64,000 nucleotides of DNA from Auanema rhodensis (taxonomy: Eukaryota; Nematoda; Chromadorea; Rhabditida; Rhabditidae): assembly GCA_964057225.1 (NCBI GenBank), contig OZ059899.1, positions 8,680,001 through 8,744,000 of the forward strand, written 5' to 3'. Below are positions 41,651 through 52,574 of the stretch, one piece after another (the first letter of the stretch is position 1; each line of letters begins with the position of its first letter). The position numbers and the translations under genes are program-made. Below the pieces are notes generated by a model. It did not search any database. It was given only the letters and a program-made list of their open reading frames with translations, and was not told the origin of the DNA.

Positions 41651-41732
41651 GGCGAGATGGCCGAGCGGTCTAAGGCGCTGGTTTTAGGCACCAGTCTCCT
41701 CGGAGGCGTGGGTTCGAATCCCACTCTCGTCA
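41651..41732 (+). tRNA. tRNA-Leu (anticodon UAG)
   Basis: Class II tRNA of 82 nt that reads CUA and probably other CUN leucine codons. The seven-base acceptor stem GGCGAGA pairs with TCTCGTC (one G-T pair), followed by discriminator A, as expected for leucine tRNAs. The anticodon stem-loop has stem CTGGT/ACCAG around loop TTTAGGC, placing TAG at 41685-41687. A long variable arm and the T-arm with GGTTCGAATCC (B box, 41711-41721) are clear. There is no intron. The 3' CCA is not encoded, as normal for a nuclear eukaryotic gene. Confidence 0.97.
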
Positions 41733-41737
41733 GCTTC

Positions 41738-41741
41738 TTTT
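41738..41741 (+). terminator. RNA polymerase III terminator
   Basis: Four T residues begin six bases after the end of the tRNA-Leu gene, the standard pol III stop signal. Confidence 0.8.
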
Positions 41742-41763
41742 GTAAATTTGGAAACATAACATT

Positions 41764-42360
41764 TTATCTTCGAACTTGATGTTTATGAAACTTATTCTTT
41801 ATTTTTGGAGTGGTACTTAATAATCTTTGCTTTTTCGAAGTACATCGTATCATCTCATGCGTTTTGAGCTGTAAGAAAATTTTTTTAAAACGTTTTCTAC
41901 GAAGAAACGTAATGAGGATTTTGATTAAATTACGCATATGTGTATGGCAGCTGTTTTCGTAATTGATATGACATACGCAGATATTGAGAAAGAAAAGATA
42001 CAAGATTTACGTGATTAAATCGGAGAAATTTTCAAAAGAACAATAGGATCTATCGATGTAAGAGCACAAATGATGAAAGGATTGCCACCATCAACGTGCA
42101 GTTTAACCTCTTGTATCTATCATATTAATTACAACACAGCACTCTTTTCACAAAAAAAAGGATTAATAGTTTAAATAAAAATATAATACAAATGATTTCA
42201 ATGATAGCTTCCTCTGTTCTTTGATCCATTTGACACAAACGTTTCGAAGGGCGGAAGAATGATAACTTACTGGAGCAGAAGTTGCATCAGGAAGATGAAT
42301 AGTGCCAATTCGTTTTTTTAGCCACTCACTTATACTAAGAGGACGTCTTGTGTCTAGCAT
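41764..42360 (-). CDS. Possible small two-exon gene, 64 aa, unknown
   Basis: Two exons on the minus strand, 42271-42360 and 41764-41868, join in phase through a good donor (GTAAGT) and acceptor (TTTTCTTACAG) into 64 aa. The product is basic (many Lys, Arg and His) with no signal peptide or membrane segment. I do not recognise a family. Exon 1 (ISEWLKKRIGTIHLPD) looks more like real protein than most short frames here; exon 2 is Lys-rich and less convincing. The frame is open upstream of the chosen ATG to about 42459, so the gene could begin earlier or have another 5' exon. The stop lies 31 bp from the tRNA-Leu gene on the other strand. It could also be a chance frame. Confidence 0.35.
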
Positions 42361-42459
42361 TAAAGTTTTTTCAAAGTATAATTTTTCGTTCCTCTTTTTT
42401 ATTTTAACTCCTACACATTCTTGAATATAAAAATACAATTTTGAATATTTAGAACTCAA

Positions 42460-43843
42460 TAGTTCAATTTTTCACTTTTTGTTGAAAAGCTATATGTTAT
42501 TGGCATGTTAAGTTTATCTTTAGTTTTTCCCAAATGTGTTTTGTACTATTCTAATATGTCGATGTTCTATATAAGAACATTCATTTTATGATTTACATCA
42601 CAAATATTTGGATATAATTTGATTGATTCATATGAAATAACAAATATGTGCTTTTTCTTATAATAAGGTATTTAAAAACTTGTCTTAAACTTTGTTGATT
42701 TCAACTTTGTTTTGAAAAAAAATAATAATTTCAAAAACTTTACTTTTCCTTTAATTTTCCAAAGTTTCAATTTGCTTATAAAAATTAATTTGTTCCGCTT
42801 ATAAGACATCTATCAAAGTAGATATATACTGATGTTTTTGATAAGTGTTGTTGTTTACATGATATCTTTTGATCTCCCAGTAACATTGGGTCAATCAACT
42901 CTCAAGAGAGTTTAAGACTACCAAAAGCTTGCCATTTATTATTTAAGAATTTGTGCTATGCTATATCTTGCTTACTTTATACTTTTTGTTACTTTTACAC
43001 AAGTATATTGCTTGAATTCTTCTTTTTTTTCTTTTATCTACTTTAAATAATTATTATATATTCAGTTTCTGTATTAAGGTATTAGTTTTGTTATTGTAAT
43101 AGTCATAGGTTTTCAAGATTTTCATTTTGACCCACGACACTACTGCTGACAGAATCCGTCAAAACTCCGAACTTGTCAACCAGCTTGTCACTTTTCCCCA
43201 TTTTTTTTTGTTTTTAAATCATAAGTCTTGAATTAAAGTATTTAATATTTTTATGATATAGCTGAAACAAGACAAATGTTTTGAATTTATAAAGCTTTAA
43301 TCAAAGCGTTGTCTGTTTCTGAGATATAGAAAAGGTAAAGTTGAAAATCTTATATTCATGTACTTATCTTTTAGATGATTTTGAAATGTTTGAAATGATG
43401 TAGCAACATAAAAAAATACCTATGATCAATCATGGTTTTCCTTTTTCTTAATATTTTATCCTTGAATTGTGCTCCGTTTTCAAGAGCACATGTCCTGAAA
43501 TCTTCATCAGCTGTCAATTAAAAATGCTTTAAACAGCTGAGTTCTTGCTCTAACAACAGCTTCAATCGTTTTTCCTCAGTTCTGCTCCTCCTCACACCCT
43601 CCCCCTCGACAAGTGAAGATTTTCGTTTCAGATGTCACGCTAATTTCAAGAATATTATATTATGAACTTTGTTTCGAACAATAGATATCTAACACACACT
43701 TTTATTGTTATTACTTCAAAATATCTCCAAGCATAAAATAACATCATGACATCTGAATTATTTACAGATTTTGGCATAATTTGTGTTATCATTGGCGAAT
43801 ATTATACATTGTGTTTAAATTAATTTTATATTCTTTTTCTTAA
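42460..43843. other. Intergenic, upstream of the four-helix gene
   Basis: AT-rich DNA with slightly GC-richer patches near 43120-43200 and 43490-43630. The latter two are candidates for promoter elements of the gene starting at 43851. No coding sequence is seen. Confidence 0.55.
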
Positions 43844-43844
43844 G
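43843..43844 (+). promoter_or_regulatory. Probable trans-splice acceptor of the four-helix gene
   Basis: The sequence CTTTTTCTTAAG ends six bases before the ATG at 43851, the distance and sequence expected of a spliced-leader acceptor. Confidence 0.5.
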
Positions 43845-43850
43845 AATAAA

Positions 43851-44801
43851 ATGTCAAAAGGTATTTCTTCTTTTTCTTCTTTTTTAATTAAATTATAACA
43901 ATGATATCAGATACAAAAAGAAATAATTATTTAATCTGATAATTTCATGTGTCGGATTCGCATTTTCCTAAACTAAATCCAATGATAAAAAATCAAAAAA
44001 AATATATATAAAGTCAATAAGAATAGAATATTCTAACCTCAATTATAATTTATAATTTTCTTCATTTCTATTCATGCTTCACATATTTGAGCTTATCAAC
44101 TGGGTGGTGTGTGGCTTATTGCTGGGTTATACCTCGCCATCATGATTGAATCAGCTACAGTTGGACTTTTGTTTCATGCTACTTTAGCGGAAATGATTGA
44201 TCATTCTCATATGAGAGTTGTAGATAGGTTAGTATAAATATTTTTTTTATATGCAAATATAATATTATTTATAGGTCATCATCAACTGTGATCATATTAA
44301 CCTTTGTTATAGTATCGTTAATTGGTTATACTTTAACAATTCCTTGTCTATGTTATGCTGCACAACGACATTCCCCATCAGCTTTAATTCCATATTTAGT
44401 ATGGAGAATGTTATTTTCTATTATTATCAGTATAATTGTCCTTTGGCAGGTATTTAGTATTTAACATATTTGATCATTTTGCATTAAATTCTATATTTTA
44501 GGCTTTAGAAAAGACTAAACGAACAGCATTCTACAGAGCAGCATTCTATGATAAACGATTTCCAGTTGCTATTGGAGAGGTGATTAACAATATCTATTTA
44601 TATCTATATATATTGCAAAATATTCTTCTTTAACATTCAAAGCAGATCCATAATCAATGAAAATCGTAAAATTTGAAATTTTCTTGCTTTCAGATCACTA
44701 TTGGATTTATTTTCTTCCTCATTGCACTCCGAGCACACAAAGAGTTCACAGTTCAACGAATTCGACGAGAGAAAACTCCAGAACATGATAGATTTGACTG
44801 A
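43851..44801 (+). CDS. Small four-helix membrane protein
   Basis: Five exons, 43851-43860, 44092-44227, 44275-44449, 44502-44579 and 44694-44801, give 168 aa. The first coding exon is only 10 nt (Met-Ser-Lys plus one base); it was chosen because it has a start codon, a good GTATTT donor and the right phase, and an in-frame TGA lies just before the second exon. Four hydrophobic segments follow at about residues 5-30, 53-80, 90-112 and 132-150. The first ends LYLAIMIESATVGLL, the third contains PYLVWRML, and the fourth runs into a basic tail ending EHDRFD. The layout recalls the many nematode tetraspan families (for example LAPTM-like lysosomal proteins), but I cannot assign a family. If the 10-nt exon is wrong, translation could start at Met-Ile-Glu in exon 2. 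Poly(A) signal AATAAA lies at 44950-44955. Confidence 0.8.
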
Positions 44802-44949
44802 AAATTATTTTTGGTCAGAACAGATGTACGGGTTTAATTTTTTCCTTTTCATCACTTTTTTTTTCTGATTACCAAAGTATAGTTGAATTTTTCATATTGT
44901 AACAATTTAAAAAAAACTGGCAAAATCGATATTTCTTTTGTAAAAATAG

Positions 44950-44955
44950 AATAAA
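44950..44955 (+). other. Poly(A) signal of the four-helix gene
   Basis: AATAAA lies 149 nt after the stop codon on the plus strand. Confidence 0.5.
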
Positions 44956-45157
44956 TAAATTGAAACATTGCACAAATATTTTGGTATTTTAATAATATAT
45001 ATGGATATATATATAATACTTATTACTAATACTTGAAAATGTCCGATTTTTGAGATTTTGGAAATTTCCAAAATCTTAGATATTTTGGATCGAGAACAAA
45101 ATGCTCATATATCTTTGATATATGAATATTTATTAATGTTTTCTACTGAAACTGGTT

Positions 45158-45159
<2 letters not shown>

Positions 45160-45202
<43 letters not shown>
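45160..45202. repeat. (AT)n microsatellite
   Basis: An alternating T/A run of about 40 bases. Confidence 0.9.
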
Positions 45203-45207
<5 letters not shown>

Positions 45208-47880
45208 TCTGATTTATAACATAGAAATTATAAAGAAGAGGTTAAAAATAATAAAATGCGATATGCAGTTAACATTCCATAAATTCTTGTATATGGTTTT
45301 GTTAGAACCAATGTTGCAATTCAGTAGGTATTTGTGAATACAATTAAGGATGATAAAAACAGAATTTGGTAACAGGAATCTCTTGAATTTATTTAACTAT
45401 TTTTCAATATACAGACAATTTCTTTCAACACATTCTATCAATTTCTGACCTTTTGTACAAAAAAAATTTATGGCACAAACAGACAGTCATTTAAGGCATT
45501 TTTCAAAAAAATAGTTGATTCTTGGTTTGATTATTCTTGATTTTTGATTTGATTATTCGGTAAACTTTTGTGTATAATTGTATTTGTTGTTAAAAAGATT
45601 GTTTGTTTGGAATAATATCTTCTTGAAGCGATTTCATCATGTTTACAAGTCTGTTTCGTTGATATTGTAAGCATTTACTTTTGCATTCTTAGAATAATAA
45701 AAATATTGAGAAAATCTACAAATATAAAGAAGATTTGTATGGAAATGAATCATTAATATAACATGTGAATAGCAATAATCTTGTTTTTCTCATTAAAATT
45801 CATGTAAAATCCAATGAAGCAATTTGTTACATTGTCAAGGACATTCTTTGCCTGTTGTCTGTTTCGTGTATGTATATGTCAATGTTATAGTTATTTTATC
45901 TTTTCTATATCTTTTTGAAAGAATAAACAAAAATTATAATGTTGCTTGTAAAGCTTAAGGAAACAACCAAAAAAAGCATTCAAACCGAAAATACATAAAG
46001 AACTGATTCTCTTTCTGTGTAGATTGCATATAGAAATACTTGCATAGTTTCGCCAAATTAATCTATCTTGAAGCATTCAGAAGCATGTATTCTAAGCTTG
46101 TAAAATTGGAGAATTTCGATTAGCATCACAAATGAAAGTCAGTTCAAAAAAAAAGAAGAAATTGGCTTTTCAATACTAGAAAAACACAAATTGAAATCAA
46201 ATGAGGACGAACGACGGTGATGGCGAGGACAAACTGACTTTCCTCTAGAAAGGATAACTTTCGTCATCCCCGTCTCCAATCACCGCACACTTAGCTGATG
46301 AGACAACCAGATCCCTCATTCACTGTGAAGATCGGATTCCATTGAATTTTCTTCTTTCCGTAGTTGTCATCATTATGATGATGTCAGACCTCCTTGTCTT
46401 CTCAGTCTTTAATGGCTTGTTCCCTCTTTTCTGTCTTAAAGAAAAATGTCGGAAGCTACATCAGTCCAAAACGAAAGAAAAGATTTAGAAGAGGTAGAAG
46501 AAAAAAGGAAAATAAGAATAAAGTTAATTCTGAGAGGGAAAGAGATAGAGAAATCAGGAAGAGACTTAGCACAATACAATACGAAATAGAAATTTATTAT
46601 GAAAGAATATGAAAAAAAGAAGAAATATTCTTAAAAACTTGCTTTATAAAAGTCGAACAGTCTTATAATACAGTAAGAGAATAATGAAAGAATAAGATAC
46701 TTTATCACTTCTTCTACTTAATTGTTGCTATGAAGTAACACTTATACATCTTAAGATATTTTGAAACAAGTAAAACAAGGATCAAAAGATTTGAGAAGAA
46801 AGAACAAGTTAAATATGAAATACCATTAAAACGTATAGAAGGATACTCTCATGAAGTTTTTTTTTAAACGAAAAACTAAAATGTATTGGAATCAATCACG
46901 TTTCAAGCAAAAGTTTCTATTTGTTTGTATAAACTGAATGTTTCACAGAAAAGAGACATAGTTATTGTATTTATCTGAATGCTAAAACGATGTTTTTGAA
47001 GTTTTTTTAACGATTTTTTTCTCACAATTAAGCTTTCCGATTAAACTAAAAGACCATCTATACTATGTGATTATTCAAATAGTAATTTTCATACATAATT
47101 TTTAATTTGTCCTTTGTCCGAAATGATGCAAAGAAGCGAAAAAAAACCCGTTCCCCCGGTTCTTTTTACTTCGTCATCGTACACGCGTCGTCCGAAAGCA
47201 AATTCATCTGTACCGCCACCTAGTCCACCATCCGAACTACAGTGCCTGCTGATCACCATCATTTATTTCTTGATGTTGCTGATGATGATGGAAGAGAGTG
47301 GGATAAAGCCGCCAAGGTCTTCTAACCTGGCGTCATTGTTATTTTATAGTAGATTGTGATGGTAGAAAATCAAGAGAAAAAAATGAAAAGAAAACGATGA
47401 GAACAAAAGCAAGGAGTGAGAAATGAAAATATAATCACCTGAAAACTAAGAGAAAATGCTTTTTCCTTTTTTTTCCTTTTGTGAACTCTTTGAATGAATT
47501 GTTCACTTGGAGAATTTCGAAAATCGACTTTTTCAACCAGCTTGTACTTTTTTCACCAAAGTTGAATGAATTGAGTTTAGTAAGAAAGAAGGTATTGAAG
47601 AGTCCAATTAGTAAGTATTAGCTAGTCAATCAGATAAATTGATTTTGTCTTCAAAGTTCGTCTGAGAGATTGTTTTGCTGTCGGCAGTGTAGAATGCCAA
47701 GAGAAGAACAATATTGAAACTGTACAACAGGCTAGTTGTAATAGTTAGATTGAAAAGTAACTATACTACAGTCATTGTGGCATTTTGATGAGAAAATATG
47801 ATTGAATATGTTGATTGTAGAATATTTTTGATATTTGAAATTAGCTAGATAATAATAGTAAGATATAGATTTGTAATAGT

Positions 47881-47886
47881 TTTATT
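47881..47886 (-). other. Poly(A) signal of the collagen gene
   Basis: AATAAA on the minus strand, 128 nt past the collagen stop codon. Confidence 0.55.
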
Positions 47887-48014
47887 CGTACTTCGTGCTG
47901 TAGGATAAACTACTGTAAAACCGTTCAGCTTGAAAGAAAACAAAAAGTAAAAGAAAATGAAGATGCGATGAATGGCTGCCGTCGGCTTCAATGGCTGACA
48001 TGGCTGAGATTCGT

Positions 48015-49028
48015 TTAATATCCTGGGGCGGTACGTGGTGGTGGGCAGTGGTCGCAACCTCCTGAAAATGAGCACAAGGTTAGAGATAGATGATGAGATT
48101 GTTGGTTTACCTGGGGCTCCAGATTCTCCGTCGGGTCCGTTGGATCCTGGGGCTCCTGGCTGTCCATCGCTTCCGTTGGATCCGTTGTCTCCAACTGGTC
48201 CTTGTGGTCCGTCTTGTCCTGGCTGTCCTGGTTGTCCTGGTTGTCCGTCTGGTCCTTGGGATCCTGGGGCTCCAGCTGGTCCTGGTGGTCCTTGTGGGCC
48301 TGGAACTTCGCGGACTTGTCCTGGGGCTCCTGGAGCTCCTGGGTTTCCGTTTTGTCCGTCGTTTCCGGATGGTCCTTGTGGTCCTGGGGCTCCTTGGCTT
48401 CCTGGGTTTCCTGGGGCTCCTGGGGCTCCGTTGGATCCTGGGTTTCCGTTTGGTCCCTTTGGTCCTGGGTTTCCGGCGGGTCCGACTGGTCCAGCTGGGC
48501 AATCGAAGCAGAAGTCGTGGTGTGGAGCTGGGGTGGCGGATGGTCCGTCTGGGCCGTCACGTCCTGGGAATCCTGGCTCTCCGTCTTGTCCGTCTTGTCC
48601 GTCTTGTCCTGGCTCTCCTGGTGGTCCTTGGGCGCTGACTCCGCATCCGCAGCATCCTCCTTGGTGTTGTTGTTCGAATCCTCCTTCGACTCCGAGGCTG
48701 CTGTATCCGGCTTGACGGCGGCTTCTGGCGTTTCCTCCGGTAACCTTGGCAAGGACCTGAAGGAGCAAATTAGTAAGTAATAGAAGGTGTGAATGGAGAA
48801 GTGCATTCATACCTGAGTGCGGGTAACCTCTCTCCAGATGGATCCAGAGCGAGATTTGCAGAAGTCAACTTCGGACTGCATGACTGATTGCATGTGCTGC
48901 ATGTAGTTGTAGAGCAGTGGCACAGAGATCACGCAGACGAGTGTGGCCATGGTGGCAACGGACACACCGAAGAAGGCGACACGGCGAAGGCTGTTGGCCT
49001 CTACTTCGAGTTGCTTCTCATCAACCAT
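48015..49028 (-). CDS. Cuticle collagen
   Basis: Three exons in transcript order, 48813-49028, 48111-48756 and 48015-48061, encode 302 aa. The structure is that of nematode cuticle collagens: an N-terminal signal-anchor helix (about 17-41), a furin-type site RSRR (83-86) where the N-propeptide is cut, a Cys cluster CCGC (107-110), a short Gly-X-Y block (116-145), a break with CFDC (155-158), and a long Gly-X-Y domain (161-289) interrupted once near 220-224. The C-terminus carries CDHC (290-293) followed by PPPRTAPGY. The cysteines make inter-chain disulfides in the extracellular cuticle. Codon use is strongly biased (GGA for Gly, CCA for Pro), unlike the AT-rich neighbours, as in highly expressed collagen genes. 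A TATA box and a trans-splice acceptor lie upstream. The exact collagen subgroup cannot be named safely. Confidence 0.97.
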
Positions 49029-49030
49029 TC
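49029..49030 (-). promoter_or_regulatory. Probable trans-splice acceptor of the collagen gene
   Basis: The minus strand reads CAATTCTTATAG and then A before the ATG at 49028, so the acceptor lies within about two bases of the start codon. With the TATA box 280 bases upstream, this leaves an outron of about 250 bases. Trans-splicing is inferred. Confidence 0.55.
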
Positions 49031-49310
49031 TATAAGAATTGAATTAGAGAAGGTAGTTGTAGTGAATAAAGAGCATTAGAAGAAATGTTTGTTTGAATAT
49101 TTGGTTCAAAATGTTTGAGACTGAATCTCTTGTAAATTGTAGCCAAAATAGTGGAAAAGAAAAGGAAATGTAGAAAATGAAAACAATGCTGAAGTCGATG
49201 TTGATGAGATGAAGAAGATGATTATATGTTTCCTCCTCGGCTTTAGAGGAATGGAATACTAAGAAGTGATTGTAGGCAATGCCCACCTGTCGTTTCTGCC
49301 TGAGGGTTGT

Positions 49311-49320
49311 TCCTTTTATA
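49311..49320 (-). promoter_or_regulatory. TATA box of the collagen gene
   Basis: TATAAAAGGA on the minus strand, about 285 bases before the collagen start codon, with GC-richer sequence around it. A TATA box is expected for a strongly and periodically transcribed collagen gene. Confidence 0.6.
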
Positions 49321-52019
49321 GTCAAAGAGGGCGGCCTATCATCTAGCTGTATGGCAGATAAGACAGCAGGCTTCTTTAAGAGAATACAGGCGAAAAATGC
49401 ATTAGATAGCAAGACATAATGAGAGAGTGAAAACGTCAAGGCCACCTATACGGGTTCCATCCTCTTTTCTCTCGCGCTCGTCCCACTAGCACTTCATGGC
49501 TGTTTTTCAAGCGTTATTTGAGCCTTTAAAGTATAACAAAATCATTTTTCTGTGAAAGATAAGCTTTAATAATAAGTAAGAATATCTTCTAAGATTAGTT
49601 TGTATAATTACAACAACTATCTTAACTATATGATGGACCGATATGTTCCCTAATGTGTTCCGATAGGTTCCAGTGTCAGTGGAACAAGACATCCGAGAGT
49701 GACTTATCAGAGAGTAGAATGCAAACAAACATGCCTGATATCGGCTTTGAGGGAAATAGTTTCATAATAGCAGCTAAATCAAAACCTTAGTTAACCATAA
49801 CAAAACGAATTTCTCATTTTTCAATTTACTTTTCTCTCAAAATGGCGTCAGCAATCAGAATCATATAGTATTGGTTTTACGGCTTTCTGAAGCCTTTGTT
49901 GAATGTCTCTGATCAGATACATAAACTAAAACTTTCCATATCAAAGCTCAAAGAAAAGTTTTATTTAACAACCCAAAAACTTCTTATATTAACTGCCATT
50001 CAATATAAGTTTTTTTTAATCTTCTCAGTTGGATTTGTAATTAAAACAATTCTATAAAAAAATCATAAAAACTAATTAATTTACAATGGTCAATACATTT
50101 TTCATTGGAAACTGTAATAGTAAATTCTAAATTATATGTTCAATTGTTTGTCTTTGAATTGTCTTTGTTTCTTTTTGTTGCAAATAAAAACTAATAAACA
50201 TAAAAAAAGTATTTTAGAATTATTGTCTGATTTTTATTATTTTTATTTTATTAAATTCATAATTATTGAAAATATCTCGCTTTTCTTCTTCTTAATATTT
50301 TTTTTTGAGATATTTTTAATTTTAACAACTTCTTTTTGCTTTCGTTCAAACATTTTTTGAATACCTTGTTCTTTAAACATTCCATAATTCTTTTATTCTT
50401 AATTAGATTTAACCTTCTTTGTGGCATATACAAGTTATCAGGTTCTGCCAGCTGCAGAACCTGCTCTCAAGAACTTTTCGAGGATAGTACGATGCTTATC
50501 TAATTAAAGCCTTACGTATTAGATTCCTAGAGTTATAGAGAAATTTCTGATTACCGTTTGATTTTCGATTTTCTGTTGGAAAATTGTCTTCCAAGGTATC
50601 TCTCTGGATATCTGATGGAACACCATCAAGACTATTGATAAGAGATCTAAATATCAGAACGCTATGAGAAGCAAAAATGAATTTTAGTTGAAGCGCAATG
50701 TTTCATATAAAACTAAAGTTGCAACTTCTTCTCAATAGCTACATATATGAGTACATGACAATCGTATCGTAATAGCAAAAATTTTATTTGTTTTTATAAA
50801 TATTATTTCTACAAAAATAGTCAAAATATGTATGAAAATGAAATAAATTAAACGTTTAATTAAAATTACTTGATCTAAAATCAAGTTTCAGCTTCATGAA
50901 AAGTCATAACTTTGACAGGGGCCACTACTGAATCTGGTTGAATGATGCTGACGATGGTGCTGCTATGTGGAAACCCGGCCACCCATGCTGAAACTGTAAT
51001 ACTGACAGCTTGTCATTTTCTTTTTCAGTACATATCAATAGCTATACGATATAATAAAGAAGTTCTTATGTCCTTTTATGAGATTTTTCTCTATATAGAT
51101 TCAGCTTGAAATCTTTGGTTATCAATACTTTGGTCTATGTCCGAAGATTTTTGATAGATCTCTTTATGATCATTTGACACTCACCTATTATTCATTAATT
51201 TGCTTACAAAGTTATTAAAAATTTGAAATATTTGATGAGAGCAATAGAAATAGGCGATGAAAGATCATCTAGGCTTAAATTAACTTTTTTTTAACTTTTT
51301 GATTGTCCTTCACTCTGACGTTATCTCATCAGTTGTCACACAAATTGTTTCTGAAATTACCTTACTTTTTTTAAACTTTTTTTTTATTCAGACAATACTT
51401 TTGTCCGACATAAAGCCTTGACATTAAAGAAGGGCTGTTCATTTCTGTATTCAGATGGCCATGACACTGGTATCTCCGACACCTCTTCGAGGTACCCATA
51501 CAATGCGACAACCTTAAGTGGTATCTTATCCATCTAAACCAAAAAAAACACCAAAATGCTTAGTTCACATGAACTTGGTATTCAATGATGACCTTGAAAT
51601 GTCTCCTTTTTAGTTATATCATCAATTAATCTTTCTTTACATTCCAGAAATTTGGATAATAGTATTAAGCGTTTCATTGGAAGCTTTATCACAAATCATT
51701 TGTAGGAAGATGAAAAAGTATTTCCTCAATACATGAAAGAAAAGATATATTGCTATTAAGAATATTTTTTCAATTTGTTTGAATGACTGATATCATTATC
51801 ATGTTTTAAAAATATTTTTCTGAATCTCCTTTTTTTCGACTTGTTTCATTTGATATATTATTCAGAATGATATAATTAGTTTAGAAAAAGATTTTTTGAT
51901 CAGAAGTCACTGAACGGCTATTTCGGAGAGATTTAACAGGAAGCTTTTTCCTTTTTCTTATTAGAGTGAACATGTAACATGGTAGGCAACTTTTGCTTTT
52001 CAATCATCCAGTTCAAGTT

Positions 52020-52033
52020 GGGGGGGGGGGGGG
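52020..52033 (+). repeat. Run of 14 guanines
   Basis: Uninterrupted G-run in otherwise AT-rich intergenic DNA. Confidence 0.97.
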
Positions 52034-52452
52034 ATACAATGATGCGAAACGAGCTATAGAGAGATACAAAGAACACAAAAAGAGATCGATTCGTTAACTC
52101 TCATGTTTTTTTCGTTTCAATTTTTTTACAGCAAATATTGATGATGAATATACTAAAGAAAGTGCTTTTCATTTGATCTTTTTAGTTTTTTCTCTAATCA
52201 ACAGGTATTTTTCCTTTTTGCCAAATATACAAATTACATAGTTTGATTAGTCATTGACTAGTCTCTTTAACTGCAAAATTCAAAATCTTGTTTGTTGTCT
52301 TGCAGAGAATAATAATGTTTTTACGCATTATTCTAGAAATAACTGCAATGTATAGTATACCATATCGAATAGATACAGCATTGTTGATTATAGAAGTATA
52401 AACAAGGTATTCTATGAGATTCTTCAGTAGCATTTACTTCTCACACCCACTT

Positions 52453-52502
52453 TTGTCTCTCTCAAGATATCTCTCTCACTCTGTCTCTCTCTGTCTCTCT
52501 CG

Positions 52503-52554
<52 letters not shown>

Positions 52555-52574
52555 ATATCTATATATCTCTCTCA
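52453..52574 (+). repeat. CT-rich microsatellite
   Basis: About 120 bases of CT repeats with interruptions, ending in a short TATATCTATA stretch. The open frame through it encodes only Ser/Leu runs. Confidence 0.85.

Larger units (their letters stand above)
44802..48014. other. Intergenic between four-helix and collagen genes
   Basis: The left end holds the 3' region of the four-helix gene, a 24-bp perfect palindrome (45053-45076) and an AT dinucleotide tract at about 45160-45202. GC-richer islands occur at about 46200-46420 and 47110-47330; the second contains an 81-codon Pro/Ser-rich frame that I could not connect to other exons. Poly(A) signal AATAAA for the collagen gene is on the minus strand at 47881-47886. 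Confidence 0.55.

Noticed and set aside
48035-48806. Frames of 130-260 codons overlapping the collagen gene on both strands
   Set aside because: All are shadows of the Gly-X-Y repeat in other frames; the 302-aa collagen frame has the expected domains and splice sites.
51461-51497. Short candidate exon starting ATGGCCATG after a CTGTATTCAG acceptor
   Set aside because: It has an acceptor and a possible donor but only about 12 codons and no partner exons.
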